64,000 nucleotides of DNA from Thermosporothrix hazakensis (GCF_003253565.1 NZ_QKUF01000005.1:186001-250000); one strand, 5' to 3'. Positions 45,718-55,225 are shown, numbered from the stretch's first letter. Translations and numbers: made by a program. Notes: generated from the sequence alone by a model not told the origin.

Positions 45718-45973
45718 TTGTTTCTTCCTCACACTCTTTTCATACAGAAGGCCTGAAAAAGAAGGGCGCATCAACACCCTTCTTGCTGACATCCAGAACC
45801 CTTTATTCTCAAGCATATTATATGCAAGCAGTTCAATTCTGCACACCGTCCAAAAGGACAAAAACGGGCTCTAAGATTTTCCATCAACATTGAAGCAAAA
45901 TAGTGTCCCTGGACAGGATCTCTTTTGACCTCCTGGTATTTCTGTATAGCTATAGAAACAATCGAGCAACGAA

Positions 45974-46009
45974 AAATATGCCGCCCTCAGCAACAAAGGC
46001 GGCATATTT
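45974..46009 (-). terminator. terminator of purA
   Basis: AAATATGCCGCC and GGCGGCATATTT form a 12-bp stem; on the minus strand it is followed by TTC after a T-run. It lies just after the purA stop. Confidence 0.8.
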
Positions 46010-46028
46010 CTGAGCGATCGCAGAAAGA

Positions 46029-47297
46029 TCAGGCAAGCAATGTCTGTTCGCGATGTGGACCAACGCCCACACTATGCAGCGGGACCTCGGTCAGCTCGGT
46101 CAGGCGATCCAGATAGGCCCGAGCATTGCGCGGCAGATCCTGTAGCGATTTCACCTGACTGAGATCCTGCTTCCATCCCGGCAGATACTCATAGACCGGC
46201 TCGCACTGCTCATGAATAAACGGGTCAGGCAGATCCTGCAAGATCTCTCCCTGATAGCGATAGGCTACACACACCGGGATCTCATCAAAGGTATCCAGCA
46301 CATCCAGCTTGGTGATTGCCAGGCCAGTACAGCCATTGAGTCCGGTGACAAAGCGCGTCACGACCGCATCAAACCAACCAACGCGCCGTGGACGGCCCGT
46401 TGTCGCCCCATACTCGCCCCCAAGCTGGCGCAGATGTTCGGCCTCTGAACCTTGCAGTTCGGTTGGCATTGGCCCTGTGCCTACCTGCGAGCTATAGGCC
46501 TTTGCGACGCCGATCACCCGATCAATCCGATACGGAGGAATACCAGCGCCAACAGCGGCCCCCGCCGACGACGGATTTGAGCTGGTTACAAAAGGATATG
46601 AGCCCCAGTCGATGTCCTTCATCGCGCTTAGCTGACCTTCCAGCAAGATATTTTTCCCTTCGCGCAATGCTGTACGCACCAGAGGCACTGTATCAACAAT
46701 ACGCGGACGAAGCTGCTCTCCCCATTCCAGACAGGCAGAAATAAGCTGCTCTGCATCAAATGGCTGCTGCCCATACACATGCGTCAGGATTGTGTTATGA
46801 CGACGCAAGATAATCGCCAGTTTGTCGCGCAAAACATTTTCATAGAACAGATCACCTATCCGAATGCCGATGCGAGCCACTTTATCCGTATAGGCCGGAC
46901 CAATCCCACGGCCAGTAGTCCCGACGCGATACGCACCACGTGCCTCGTCTTCCACCTTATCCAGCAACTTATGATAGGGCATCACCACATGAGCGCGATC
47001 AGAGATCAGCACATGGTCGATGGGAACACCTTGCGCTGCAATCTCCTGAAGCTCCTCTAGCAGGGCCGGAGGATCAATCACGGTTCCGGTGCCCAGAATG
47101 CAGGAACAGGTAGAATTAAAGACACCCGAGGGGACGAGATGAAGCTTGAACTCCCCAAAGCGATTGACCACGGTATGGCCTGCATTGCCCCCGCCCTGAA
47201 AGCGCATACAGAGCTGAGCATCCGCACTCAACAGATCGACAAGTTTCCCCTTGCCTTCATCGCCCCATTGTGTGCCAACGACAACTGTAACAGTCAT
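46029..47297 (-). CDS. purA: adenylosuccinate synthetase
   Basis: A protein of 422 residues, normal length. P-loop region GTQWGDEGKGKLVDLL, catalytic Asp/His in QGGGNAGHTVV, GTTGRGIGPAY, LLEGQLSAMKDIDWG (in place of the more usual LFEGAQG-), and SVGVGPHREQ near the end. It joins aspartate to IMP with GTP, the first committed step to AMP. It lies 56 nt after the TrmB-like regulator on the same strand and may be co-transcribed with it. Confidence 0.96.
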   Translation of the reverse strand: MTVTVVVGTQWGDEGKGKLVDLLSADAQLCMRFQGGGNAGHTVVNRFGEFKLHLVPSGVFNSTCSCILGTGTVIDPPALLEELQEIAAQGVPIDHVLISDRAHVVMPYHKLLDKVEDEARGAYRVGTTGRGIGPAYTDKVARIGIRIGDLFYENVLRDKLAIILRRHNTILTHVYGQQPFDAEQLISACLEWGEQLRPRIVDTVPLVRTALREGKNILLEGQLSAMKDIDWGSYPFVTSSNPSSAGAAVGAGIPPYRIDRVIGVAKAYSSQVGTGPMPTELQGSEAEHLRQLGGEYGATTGRPRRVGWFDAVVTRFVTGLNGCTGLAITKLDVLDTFDEIPVCVAYRYQGEILQDLPDPFIHEQCEPVYEYLPGWKQDLSQVKSLQDLPRNARAYLDRLTELTEVPLHSVGVGPHREQTLLA

Positions 47298-47353
47298 AAG
47301 ATATGCTCCTCAAAACGTAGTCAGGCCAAACATGCCTGAAAATAATACAGCAA

Positions 47354-48220
47354 CTAGCGCAACGACTCATCCAAAGCAGCCGGAAGGTGAATCGAGCGTG
47401 AGCCCAATGTAGTGATCGCCACCAGGCGCTCAGCATCCGCCTCGGGCAACAAGCGCCGCCGCAGCTCGACCAGATGTGCCCCGAATGCTTCTTCCAGGTC
47501 ATCCGAGAACCGCTCATAAATCGCGGCAACATATGCCTCATCACGTATCAATTTTTCCACGAGCCGTACCAGAGTACGGTTTTGCGTCACCACACCAGTT
47601 GCGGGCGCGTCAAGCGATGCCACCAACGCCTCTTCAAAATCAACCGCCAGCGCCACCAGATGGCCACTGACCACCTTCTCCGGTCCCTCGTGCTGATAAA
47701 TCGTTGCGAAGTCGGCCTTAGCTTCACCAAAGAGATTCAGGATAATAGTGCAGCCACGGTCTCGCGCATCACGTAGTGCGTCGGCCAGCGCTTCCAGATC
47801 TTCCGCCCAGAGGCTGGCCGCAATGCGATGTTGTGCCGCGTTCACCAGTTCAAGCAAACGTGCCTCAATACGACCTCGCTCGTTCAGCTCCCAGTAATGC
47901 CCAACGGCATCGGGCTGCTCAAGCGCAGAGAGCTGCTGTTCCAGCGCCCGGCACCGTTCCTCCGTTTCGGCCTGAATTCGCTTCAACAAACGCGCAGGAG
48001 GAACAGGCGCATACCGTACCGGTTCCGCACTGACCGCAGTTACCCGTTCTTTCGCCGCCAGCGTCTCCAACGCCTGATAGGTATTTGCCCGGGGCAAACC
48101 TGTCCCTTTACTGATCTCATAGCCGGTAGAGAGGGGATGCTGAAGAAGATAGACATACACCTGCGCTTCGGCCCCGGTGAAGCCGAGATGCTTCATTTCC
48201 TCGATGGGTGTGCCGGTCAT
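47354..48220 (-). CDS. TrmB-family transcriptional regulator
   Basis: About 288 residues. N-terminal winged helix (LGFTGAEAQVYVYLLQ and LPRANTYQALETLA) followed by a coiled stretch and a C-terminal effector-type region resembling the PLD-like domain of TrmB proteins (LVNAAQHRIAASLW). TrmB proteins in archaea respond to sugars. The start ATG at 48220 is preferred (GAAAGGA upstream); 48241 and 48259 are alternatives. Its promoter is overlapped by a 13-bp inverted repeat, suggesting self-regulation. The regulated genes could include the divergent PIG-L deacetylase and purA. Confidence 0.82.
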   Translation of the reverse strand: MTGTPIEEMKHLGFTGAEAQVYVYLLQHPLSTGYEISKGTGLPRANTYQALETLAAKERVTAVSAEPVRYAPVPPARLLKRIQAETEERCRALEQQLSALEQPDAVGHYWELNERGRIEARLLELVNAAQHRIAASLWAEDLEALADALRDARDRGCTIILNLFGEAKADFATIYQHEGPEKVVSGHLVALAVDFEEALVASLDAPATGVVTQNRTLVRLVEKLIRDEAYVAAIYERFSDDLEEAFGAHLVELRRRLLPEADAERLVAITTLGSRSIHLPAALDESLR

Positions 48221-48243
48221 GAGATTCTGTCCTTTCTGCATAG

Positions 48244-48275
48244 GGTATAGTAGTAGCAAACACTACTACTATACC
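48244..48275. repeat. 13-bp inverted repeat, likely TrmB operator
   Basis: GGTATAGTAGTAG (48244-48256) and CTACTACTATACC (48263-48275) are perfect inverted repeats separated by CAAACA. The repeat covers the -10 box and the start region of the regulator gene's promoter. Binding is inferred from position and symmetry. Confidence 0.65.
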
Positions 48276-48297
48276 GAACTAACAGGAGCGCTGTCAA
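48268..48297 (-). promoter_or_regulatory. promoter of the TrmB-family gene
   Basis: On the minus strand TTGACA (48297-48292) and TATAGT (48273-48268) are 18 nt apart. Transcription should start near 48261, inside the inverted repeat. Confidence 0.75.
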
Positions 48298-48472
48298 GGG
48301 AGAAGCCAATATCATTTTTTGCCGGGAAGTCTTTTGCTCATCTTTTTGGGGCGCGAGAGAAGCTGTCTCGTGCTCCAGCTCCCGATCATTGCCGATTGCT
48401 CATGCATGATATACTAGTGTTTAAATTAACGTCTCTCTATTTCAGCAGGACAATGCATGGAGGAAAAAGCAG

Positions 48473-49288
48473 TTGCGCCTGACAACCTACGATAACATCA
48501 GCGGTCATCATCAACACATCTTCGTCTCATCTCACTTTGATGACGTTGTGTACTCCTGTGGAGGAACACTGGAGGCTCTGGCGCGCACAGGAGCGCGTCC
48601 ACTCGTTGTCACCGTTTATGCGTCTGCCCCCGGTCCAGAAATGCCTCTCAGAGAAGAGGCCCTTTCTATTCACAAAATCATGTCGCTCCCTGAGACAACG
48701 CCAGCACAGGAGGTTGTTGAAATCCGTCGCCTCGAAGACGCCGCCGCCTGCGAGCATCTGCACAGTGACTATCTCTGGCTCCACTACTATGACAAGATCT
48801 ACCGCGATACGCCCTTCGCCAGCGATGAGAGGAAAATTCCCCAGATTCACCCGGATGATCGCTGGATCGAAACGCAGCTTGCGCAAGAGCTTCTTACGGT
48901 TCAGCAGCGCCATCCAGATGCAATATGGTACTTCCCGCTTGCAACTGGACATCATGTCGATCATCTCAGCGTTTATGAGGCTGGAGCACTGCTTGAGCAA
49001 AGCGGAGCCACTGTCTATTACTACGAAGACTTCCCGTATGCACTCCGCGCCGCGCCGCTCTCACTTGAGGACCGTATGAGCGAGCTCAAACGCTCCTTTA
49101 CGCCGATGCTTGTTGACATTACCGAGACCCTGACCTGCAAGGTCGAAGCCTCGAGCATGTATAGTTCACAGACATTGATGAACTTCGGCAGTCAGGAACA
49201 GCTCGTCGAGCAAACGACTACCTATCCGCGCACGATCAAGCCGGAAAGCGGTCGCTGTTACGAGCGCTACTGGCAACCAGCAAAGTGA
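48473..49288 (+). CDS. PIG-L-like deacetylase with variant zinc motif
   Basis: A protein of 271 residues of the PIG-L fold. The motif that is normally HPDD reads SSHFDDVVYSCGG, and the HHVDH motif is present in the middle (ATGHHVDHLS). Elsewhere it is typical of the group seen near sugar or thiol biosynthesis genes. The start TTG at 48473 has GGAGGAAA upstream. Divergent from the TrmB-like gene, whose operator region it shares. Substrate unknown; less like BshB than the other PIG-L protein here. Confidence 0.82.
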   Translation: MRLTTYDNISGHHQHIFVSSHFDDVVYSCGGTLEALARTGARPLVVTVYASAPGPEMPLREEALSIHKIMSLPETTPAQEVVEIRRLEDAAACEHLHSDYLWLHYYDKIYRDTPFASDERKIPQIHPDDRWIETQLAQELLTVQQRHPDAIWYFPLATGHHVDHLSVYEAGALLEQSGATVYYYEDFPYALRAAPLSLEDRMSELKRSFTPMLVDITETLTCKVEASSMYSSQTLMNFGSQEQLVEQTTTYPRTIKPESGRCYERYWQPAK

Positions 49289-49322
49289 TCTATCTCCACC
49301 CATAGCCATTTTCAACACAATA

Positions 49323-49358
49323 AAAGAGCAGGCTCTATCACAAGCGAACCTGCTCTTT
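49323..49358. terminator. bidirectional terminator
   Basis: AAAGAGCAGG and CCTGCTCTTT form a 10-bp stem with A's before and TCTTT after. It separates the PIG-L gene from the convergent DoxX gene. Confidence 0.8.
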
Positions 49359-49368
49359 CTTTGCACCT

Positions 49369-49746
49369 TCAGCCTTGATCTTCGTCCCGCTCAAACAGGA
49401 CCAGGATCAGGCCACCAATCATCGCCAGATTCTTCATGAAATGAATGCGCTGGCCGGTACGATTGGCGGGATCATCTTCCTTCCAGAAAGGGTGTCCCAG
49501 CAACGTTGTCGGGATCATCGTTCCAATCAGCGTCAATGACGCGAGCTTCGGCAGCACATCGACCGCAAGAGCGGTACCGCCAAGCAACATCAACGCTCCA
49601 TTCAGAATCGTTGCCTGGCGAGCCTGAGGAATACCACTTGCCTCAACAGCTTGCGCGATTCCCTCGGGATGCATCACCGTGTTTGCGCCACTGGTAATAA
49701 AGATCGCTGAAAGCAACCCCCGCCCAACCGTTTTCAGTAGAGACAT
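49369..49746 (-). CDS. DoxX family membrane protein
   Basis: A protein of 125 residues with four membrane helices, the DoxX type: GRGLLSAIFITSGANTVMHP at the N-terminus, GALMLLGG, and LLGHPFWKED before the last helix. DoxX proteins are small integral membrane proteins related to thiosulfate-quinone oxidoreductase subunits and to proteins for redox stress. Function here unknown. Single gene. Confidence 0.82.
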   Translation of the reverse strand: MSLLKTVGRGLLSAIFITSGANTVMHPEGIAQAVEASGIPQARQATILNGALMLLGGTALAVDVLPKLASLTLIGTMIPTTLLGHPFWKEDDPANRTGQRIHFMKNLAMIGGLILVLFERDEDQG

Positions 49747-49829
49747 AGCTTCCCCCTTTCGATATATACCTTGTCATGCAGGTAACTGATCGAAAGCAAG
49801 GAAGCAGCCTCTGCTGAAAGATGAGCCTG

Positions 49830-51464
49830 CTACTGCGTCAGATACACCTCCGACCAGTCACCGAAGTAGAGACCATTACTGTTTAAGGTCACGCCATGAA
49901 GCTTAGAAGAGAAGACAGCCGTCATTGATTTGTGCGTCAATGGTAGCCAGCCCACATCTTCAATAGCGATACGCTCAGCTTTAGAGTACAGATTCAGGCG
50001 ATCCTGCCCGGAAGCGTTCTCGGCCTGCGCAACCGTCTTATCAAACTCTGGATTGTTCCACAGGCCGTTATTGTTGGCGGATGTTGAAAGCAGGCTCAGA
50101 TCCAGCCACTCATACGGGTCCGGGAAGTACACACCCCACTGAGTAAAGCCAAACTGGACAGTTCGTTTTGATGTCTCCTGGTTATAGGTTGTCAGCTCCA
50201 TCGGGTTCAGCTTCACCTGAACACCGAGAGCATCTTTCCACATCTGCTGCAAAGCGGAAGCCTCATCCTGTGGCACCTGCGACCCCGGATAGGTAAAGGT
50301 CACAGGCGGCATCTTACTCACATCAGGATAAACTGATTCCAGTAACTGCCGGGCCTTCTGTTTGTTGAAGGGAATGCCTTTGTAATCAGTCTGCGCGCCA
50401 GGTTGACCGGGCGGGATAATTGTATCGGCGACCGTCACCGTATCCTTAAAGATATTTTTTGCCAGCGCCTCTTTATCGATGGCTGCGGCAAAAGCCTGAC
50501 GGACAGCAGACTTATCAAACGGCGGCATCTTATTGTGAAAGAACAGCAGATCTGTCTGTAAGATAGGCTTGCGCACAAAGCCCGGCAGCTTCTTTGCAGT
50601 CTCCTGATCGGCAGGAATCAGGTTCCAGATTAAATCATACTGGTTTGCCTGATAGGAGCGAAAAGCGGTTGCAGGATCTTTGATAAAGAACATATCCACT
50701 TCGCTCAATTTCGTCTTTGTTCTATAGTAATGAGGGTTCGGCACCAGAACCATCTTCACGCCCTTCTCCCAGGATTTCACCATAAAGGGTCCGGTTCCCG
50801 CGCCGGTGTTGGCGATGTTCTGGGACCAGCGATCCTGTCCATATTTCTCGATGACCTGCTGATTCAAGGGATAGAAGAGGGAGACGGTAAGCAATTGCAA
50901 GAAGTAGGCCGTGGGACGGACAAGCGAGACCTGTAATGTATGCTCATCCAGCGCCTTTACACCGCTGAGCGTTTTCGACTTGCCGGAAATGACATCCTGC
51001 GCTCCGACAATGGATTCCATCAACACCGAGGCTACAGGTGACTTCACTTCAGGCAGAAGAGCACGCGTCCAGGTCCAGACATATGACTGAGCCGTCACAG
51101 GAGTTCCATCCGAGAACTTGACGTCTGGTCGGAGCTTAAAGGTATAGACTTTGTTGTCCTGCGAAATCTTCCACGACTCCGCCTGATCGGCGACGACGTT
51201 CAAATCTTTATCCGAGCGCACCAATCCACTAAAAATCATATTAATGGCAAGATTTGAATTCGAGTCGGGACCGCTTGCCGGATCAAGTTTCCCGATATCA
51301 GCCGTGCCGACATTCGGGAAACGCAGTACCTGCTTTTGTGCAGGTGTCTCACTGTTACTCGTAGCACCTGTACTACCACCTCCACAGGCTGAGAGTAGAA
51401 GAAGCAGCAAGCAGGCGAGCGAAATAAAAGTGAAGCGTGTGTCCTTTTTCCGCACTAAAGGCAT
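49830..51464 (-). CDS. peptide/nickel-type ABC substrate-binding lipoprotein (SBP_bac_5)
   Basis: A protein of 544 residues: basic N-terminus, hydrophobic stretch and lipobox with Cys in LLLSACGGG, then the OppA-type fold: WKISQDNKVYTFKLRPDVKFSDGTPVTA (in part), AQSYVWTWTRAL, FFHNKMPPFDKSAVRQAF and PDPYEWLDLSL. It binds oligopeptides or a similar ligand on the outside of the membrane. No permease or ATPase gene is adjacent. The ATG at 51464 precedes the signal peptide; the frame is open to 51593. Divergent from the F420 operon. Confidence 0.9.
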   Translation of the reverse strand: MPLVRKKDTRFTFISLACLLLLLLSACGGGSTGATSNSETPAQKQVLRFPNVGTADIGKLDPASGPDSNSNLAINMIFSGLVRSDKDLNVVADQAESWKISQDNKVYTFKLRPDVKFSDGTPVTAQSYVWTWTRALLPEVKSPVASVLMESIVGAQDVISGKSKTLSGVKALDEHTLQVSLVRPTAYFLQLLTVSLFYPLNQQVIEKYGQDRWSQNIANTGAGTGPFMVKSWEKGVKMVLVPNPHYYRTKTKLSEVDMFFIKDPATAFRSYQANQYDLIWNLIPADQETAKKLPGFVRKPILQTDLLFFHNKMPPFDKSAVRQAFAAAIDKEALAKNIFKDTVTVADTIIPPGQPGAQTDYKGIPFNKQKARQLLESVYPDVSKMPPVTFTYPGSQVPQDEASALQQMWKDALGVQVKLNPMELTTYNQETSKRTVQFGFTQWGVYFPDPYEWLDLSLLSTSANNNGLWNNPEFDKTVAQAENASGQDRLNLYSKAERIAIEDVGWLPLTHKSMTAVFSSKLHGVTLNSNGLYFGDWSEVYLTQ

Positions 51465-51684
51465 AATTATCTGTTCCTCTTTCTTCTCGAAAGTCCACAC
51501 AAACTTGTAAACAAACAATGCATTATTATACATCCTCAGAAGGGGATCGCGCATCGGCGCAACAGCGACGATACGAAAAAGAAAACAAGACAAAGGGTGT
51601 CTTTTCTTCCAGATAGAATGGCATCGGAAAGTATACCCCCCCTTCCTTGCAGGAGAGTATCACCATAAAGCAACACTTTATTAT

Positions 51685-51713
51685 TTGCAGCATTGCATCC
51701 AAGCGTATATAAT
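51685..51713 (+). promoter_or_regulatory. promoter of the F420 operon
   Basis: TTGCAG (51685-51690) and TATAAT (51708-51713) are 17 nt apart. The ATG of cofE follows 18 nt after the -10, with GAGG in between, so the 5' leader would be only about 11 nt. Confidence 0.7.
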
Positions 51714-51730
51714 ACAACACGAGGAAAAAC

Positions 51731-52498
51731 ATGAATACAGAAATTCGCATTATTCCAATAACCGGCATAGGTGAAGTGGCCCCAGGAACTGACCTGGGTC
51801 TTCTCATCTTTGAAGCATTACAGCACCAGAACTGCGCCCTTCAGTCTGGAGATATTCTGGTCATCACCCAGAAAATCGTCTCGAAAGCCGAAGGGCGTAT
51901 TGTCCATCTGGAAGATATCGAGCCATCGCCTTTCGCGGTGCGATTTGCCGCTGAACATAACAAAGACGCGCGACATGTCGAAGTGGTGCTTCGCGAGAGT
52001 AAACGCATCGTGCGCATGGATCGAGGGATTATTATCAGTGAAACACACCACGGCTTCATCTGCGCCAACGCTGGCGTTGACGAATCCAATGTGGAGGGCG
52101 GAGACATTCTGACCCTGCTTCCCGAGGATTCGGATGCGTCGGCAAGCCATATTCGCCAGCGTCTTCAGGAGCTCCACGGCGAGACCGAGAAACTAGAAAT
52201 AGCCGTCATTATTTCTGATACCTGGGGTCGCCCCTGGCGCAGCGGTCAGGTCAATATGGCAATCGGAGTCGCAGGAATGAATGCGCTGACCGATTATCGA
52301 GGGCAGAACGACCCCTATGGCTTCGAGCTTCGCGCCAGCATTATCGCTGTTGCAGATGAACTTGCCGCCGCTTCAGAACTGGTCATGGGGAAAGTGAACG
52401 CAGTTCCCGTTGCCTTGATCCGGGGCTATGAGTATCATCCTGGCACCGGCAATGCAAAGACACTGCTTCGCGAAAGCAGTCAGGACATGTTCCGCTAA
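51731..52498 (+). CDS. cofE: coenzyme F420-0:L-glutamate ligase
   Basis: A protein of 255 residues of the CofE/FbiB N-terminal type: PITGIGEVAPGTDL, GDILVITQKIVSKAEGR, SDTWGRPWRSGQVNMAIG (metal and GTP site) and GMNALTDYRGQNDPYG. It adds glutamate residues to F420-0 with GTP. In actinobacteria the same ligase is fused to a nitroreductase-like domain (FbiB); here that domain is the separate next gene, 27 nt downstream. First gene of an F420 operon. Confidence 0.95.
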   Translation: MNTEIRIIPITGIGEVAPGTDLGLLIFEALQHQNCALQSGDILVITQKIVSKAEGRIVHLEDIEPSPFAVRFAAEHNKDARHVEVVLRESKRIVRMDRGIIISETHHGFICANAGVDESNVEGGDILTLLPEDSDASASHIRQRLQELHGETEKLEIAVIISDTWGRPWRSGQVNMAIGVAGMNALTDYRGQNDPYGFELRASIIAVADELAAASELVMGKVNAVPVALIRGYEYHPGTGNAKTLLRESSQDMFR

Positions 52499-52525
52499 GC
52501 AACAACCGATATACAGGGAGCAACC

Positions 52526-53173
52526 GTGGCTATCGATTCCAACACCAAAACAACAACAGGCAGGCAGCTCAACTCACTCGATGAGATCATCAGTGGCCGC
52601 CGCAGCGTTCGGCAGTTTCAGCAACGAGCCGTACCGCGCGAGTACCTTGAACGCATGCTGGAAGCCGCTCGCTGGGCACCATCACCACACGGGCGCCAGC
52701 CGTGGCGTTTCGCTGTCGTCACGCGCCCCGAGCTCAAGCAGGAGCTTGCCACTCAGATGGGTGACGAATGGAGACGTAATCTGGAAATGGACGGGCAACC
52801 CGACGAGATCGTCACGCTGCGGCTGGAAAAATCACGACAGCGCATTCTCAACGCGCCCGCCATCATCATTCCCTGCCTCTACCTGGAAGAGCTGGACACC
52901 TACGCCGATGAGCAGCGACAGGCACATGAAACAACCATGGCCATTCAGAGTATCGGCGCTGCCATTCAGAATATGTTGCTCATGGCCTACTCACTTGGGC
53001 TGGACACCGGCTGGATGTGCGCCCCACTCTTTTGCCCGGGAATAGCCCGCGAGGCGCTGGAGCTGGATCATGCCTTCATTCCCCAGGCCATGATTATTGT
53101 GGGCTATGCGGCAGCCGATCCCAAGCGCAAGCCTCATCGCCCCATTGAAGAACTGATAGTACGTTTCGATTGA
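52526..53173 (+). CDS. nitroreductase-fold protein, FbiB C-terminal domain-like
   Basis: A protein of 215 residues of the nitroreductase fold: RRSVRQFQQRAV, AARWAPSPHGRQPWRF (flavin binding), QSIGAAIQNMLLMAYSLGLDTGWM and the C-terminal GYAAADPKRKPHRP. In FbiB the equivalent domain reduces dehydro-F420-0 when PEP is used to build the coenzyme. The location between cofE and cofD makes that the likely role. GTG start at 52526 has GGGAG 5 nt upstream. The alternative is an unrelated FMN nitroreductase, less likely given context. Confidence 0.85.
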   Translation: MAIDSNTKTTTGRQLNSLDEIISGRRSVRQFQQRAVPREYLERMLEAARWAPSPHGRQPWRFAVVTRPELKQELATQMGDEWRRNLEMDGQPDEIVTLRLEKSRQRILNAPAIIIPCLYLEELDTYADEQRQAHETTMAIQSIGAAIQNMLLMAYSLGLDTGWMCAPLFCPGIAREALELDHAFIPQAMIIVGYAAADPKRKPHRPIEELIVRFD

Positions 53174-53186
53174 GGATAAAGTCACC

Positions 53187-54116
53187 ATGATAGTAGTGCT
53201 TGCAGGCGGGGTCGGCGCTGCTCGCTTCCTTCAGGGAGTGGTGCAGGTTGTCCCCCAGGAAAATGTGACCGTTATCGCCAATACCGGAGATGATCGCGAG
53301 TTTTATGGGCTCCACGTCTCCCCCGATGTTGATATTGTGCTCTACACCCTGGCGCATCTGGTTGACGAAAAGCAGGGATGGGGCATTCAAGGCGACACGT
53401 ACCATACTATGAAGCAGCTTACCGCCTACGGTTATGAAGATTGGTTCGCCCTGGGAGATCGAGACCTTGCCACCCATATTCATCGGACCAACCTGCTCCG
53501 TCAGGGAAAAACGCTGTCCGAGATCACCGAGCAGATGCGCGAAAAGCTGGGACTTTCACTGCGCGTGATACCGATGACCAACGATCAAGTCGCTACCCAC
53601 GTGCAAACGCCGGACGGCCTTATTCACTTTGAGGAATATTTTGTCAAGCGGCGTTGTAATGATGAAGTACAGGGTATTACCTTTGTAGGCGCTGAAACTG
53701 CCAGCCCTGCCCCGGGCGTACTTGAAGCGATTCGCGAAGCCGAGGCAGTGCTACTCGCACCAAGCAATCCCATTGTCAGTATTGGCAGCATCCTTTCCAT
53801 TCCGGGTATTCGTGAAGCCGTACGCCAGACAAAGGGAAAGGTTGTCGCGGTCAGCCCGATTGTCGGAGGCGCAACGATTAAAGGGCCAGCAGATAAAATG
53901 ATGCGCGGTCTGGGTATGGAGGTCTCAGCAGCAGGGGTCGCCCAAAGCTATCAAGATTTTCTCGATACAATGGTCATTGATACACAGGATGAAGGGCTCG
54001 CCCCGGCAATCGAGCAAGCGGGTATACAATGCATCGTGACCAATACCATTATGCGTGATCTGGATGCGAAAACCGAGCTTGCCAGAACGGTACTGCGTGC
54101 AGCGGGGGTGCTCTAA
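53187..54116 (+). CDS. cofD: 2-phospho-L-lactate (or PEP) transferase, F420 synthesis
   Basis: A protein of 309 residues of the CofD/FbiA family: VVLAGGVGAARFLQG, ANTGDD, HVSPDVDIVLYTLA, LGDRDLATHIHRT, and NPIVSIGSILSIPGIREA, SPIVGGATIKGPA. It transfers the phospholactyl or phosphoenolpyruvyl group from an activated GDP derivative to Fo. The ATG follows GAGGA. It lies 13 nt after the nitroreductase-like gene. FO synthase genes (cofG/H) are not in the window. Confidence 0.96.
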   Translation: MIVVLAGGVGAARFLQGVVQVVPQENVTVIANTGDDREFYGLHVSPDVDIVLYTLAHLVDEKQGWGIQGDTYHTMKQLTAYGYEDWFALGDRDLATHIHRTNLLRQGKTLSEITEQMREKLGLSLRVIPMTNDQVATHVQTPDGLIHFEEYFVKRRCNDEVQGITFVGAETASPAPGVLEAIREAEAVLLAPSNPIVSIGSILSIPGIREAVRQTKGKVVAVSPIVGGATIKGPADKMMRGLGMEVSAAGVAQSYQDFLDTMVIDTQDEGLAPAIEQAGIQCIVTNTIMRDLDAKTELARTVLRAAGVL

Positions 54117-54154
54117 GTCAGTACACATAAAGAACAGGCAGTGGTAGAAACATA

Positions 54155-54781
54155 ATGACATATAAAGCGCTTATTCCCGTCAAACGTCTTACAGAAGTGA
54201 AAAGTAGATTGGCTCCCCACCTCTCGCAAAAACAGCGGGCAGACCTGGTCCTTGAGATGCTCCGGCACGTTATTGATGCCTTACAGACCAGTAATGCGCT
54301 GGATGCCATTCTTGTTGTCAGCGCGGATCCCCATGTGCTGGCTCAGGCCAGTGCCTGGGGGGCACAGCCCTCACCCGAAGAGGTACCAGGCCACAACGAG
54401 GCACTCCATGCGGCAGCGATCCGAGAGCGCAATGCAGGAACCGGGGCACTTCTGACTATTTCTGCCGATCTGCCGTTGCTCCATCCTGACGACATCCGTC
54501 AGATGCGCAATCTCGCCGAAGAGCACGCCGTTGTTCTGGCTCCCTCCCGCGACGGGACCGGTACCAACGCCCTGCTCACTCGCCCCCCTCTCGCGATTCC
54601 ATACCGTTTCGGACCTGGCAGTTTCCAGCTTCACCGCGAGGCAGCACAGGATCTCGGCTTACAGCATACGCTGTATACCAGCATCGGGAGCGCCCTGGAT
54701 ATTGATGTGATTGACGATCTAACCGCGCTCAAATACCTGAAAGCCGAGGCCGTACGAAATCGCAATTCGCTAGTAAGCTAA
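54155..54781 (+). CDS. cofC: guanylyltransferase for F420 synthesis
   Basis: A protein of 208 residues of the CofC/FbiD family: IPVKRLTEVKSRLAPHLS at the N-terminus (nucleotide site), VVSADPHVL, HNEALHAA, ISADLPLLHPDDI, and PSRDGTGTNALL. It activates phospholactate or PEP with GTP. Between cofD (38 nt upstream) and an FDOR-type gene. The start has only a weak ribosome site, but the N-terminus is the conserved one. Confidence 0.94.
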   Translation: MTYKALIPVKRLTEVKSRLAPHLSQKQRADLVLEMLRHVIDALQTSNALDAILVVSADPHVLAQASAWGAQPSPEEVPGHNEALHAAAIRERNAGTGALLTISADLPLLHPDDIRQMRNLAEEHAVVLAPSRDGTGTNALLTRPPLAIPYRFGPGSFQLHREAAQDLGLQHTLYTSIGSALDIDVIDDLTALKYLKAEAVRNRNSLVS

Positions 54782-54803
54782 ACAAAATCGGAGCACTTAT
54801 CAC

Positions 54804-55205
54804 ATGACAAAGAGCCTCTCAGCAAAAGCACGTACTTTCCTTCAGGAGCGCCGCTTTGCGGTCCTGGCCACCATTAATCCGGATGGGAGCCCGCAGCTTT
54901 CCGCAATGTGGTATCTGCTTGAAGACGAGCATACCATCCTGATGAACACAGAAGCAAACCGCATCAAAGCACGCAACATACGTCGAGATCCACGTGTCTC
55001 TGTTTGCTTCGAGGATGGGGGCTATCTTACCATCTCAGGGACCGTTGAGCTGATCGACGACCCGGATATCGCGCAGCGTGACATCTATCGTCTGGCCGCA
55101 CGATACGACGGCGAAGAACAAGCCCGGAAGCAGATGGAAGTGTATTCCAAAGAGCAACGGGTTTCTCTCCGTATCAGGATTACCAACATTGTTGAAAACA
55201 TATGA
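54804..55205 (+). CDS. split-barrel flavin/F420-dependent oxidoreductase, 133 aa
   Basis: A small protein of the pyridoxamine 5'-phosphate oxidase-like split-barrel fold (FDOR type): FLQERRFAVLATINPDGSPQLSAMWY, IKARNIRRDPRVSVCFED, and YLTISGTVELIDD. Many such proteins use F420 and some use FMN or heme; the place at the end of the F420 operon favours F420. Its stop overlaps the upstream part of the next gene's leader. CGGAG lies 10 nt before the ATG. Confidence 0.85.
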   Translation: MTKSLSAKARTFLQERRFAVLATINPDGSPQLSAMWYLLEDEHTILMNTEANRIKARNIRRDPRVSVCFEDGGYLTISGTVELIDDPDIAQRDIYRLAARYDGEEQARKQMEVYSKEQRVSLRIRITNIVENI

Positions 55206-55225
55206 AAGATAAGGAGCAAGCTACA

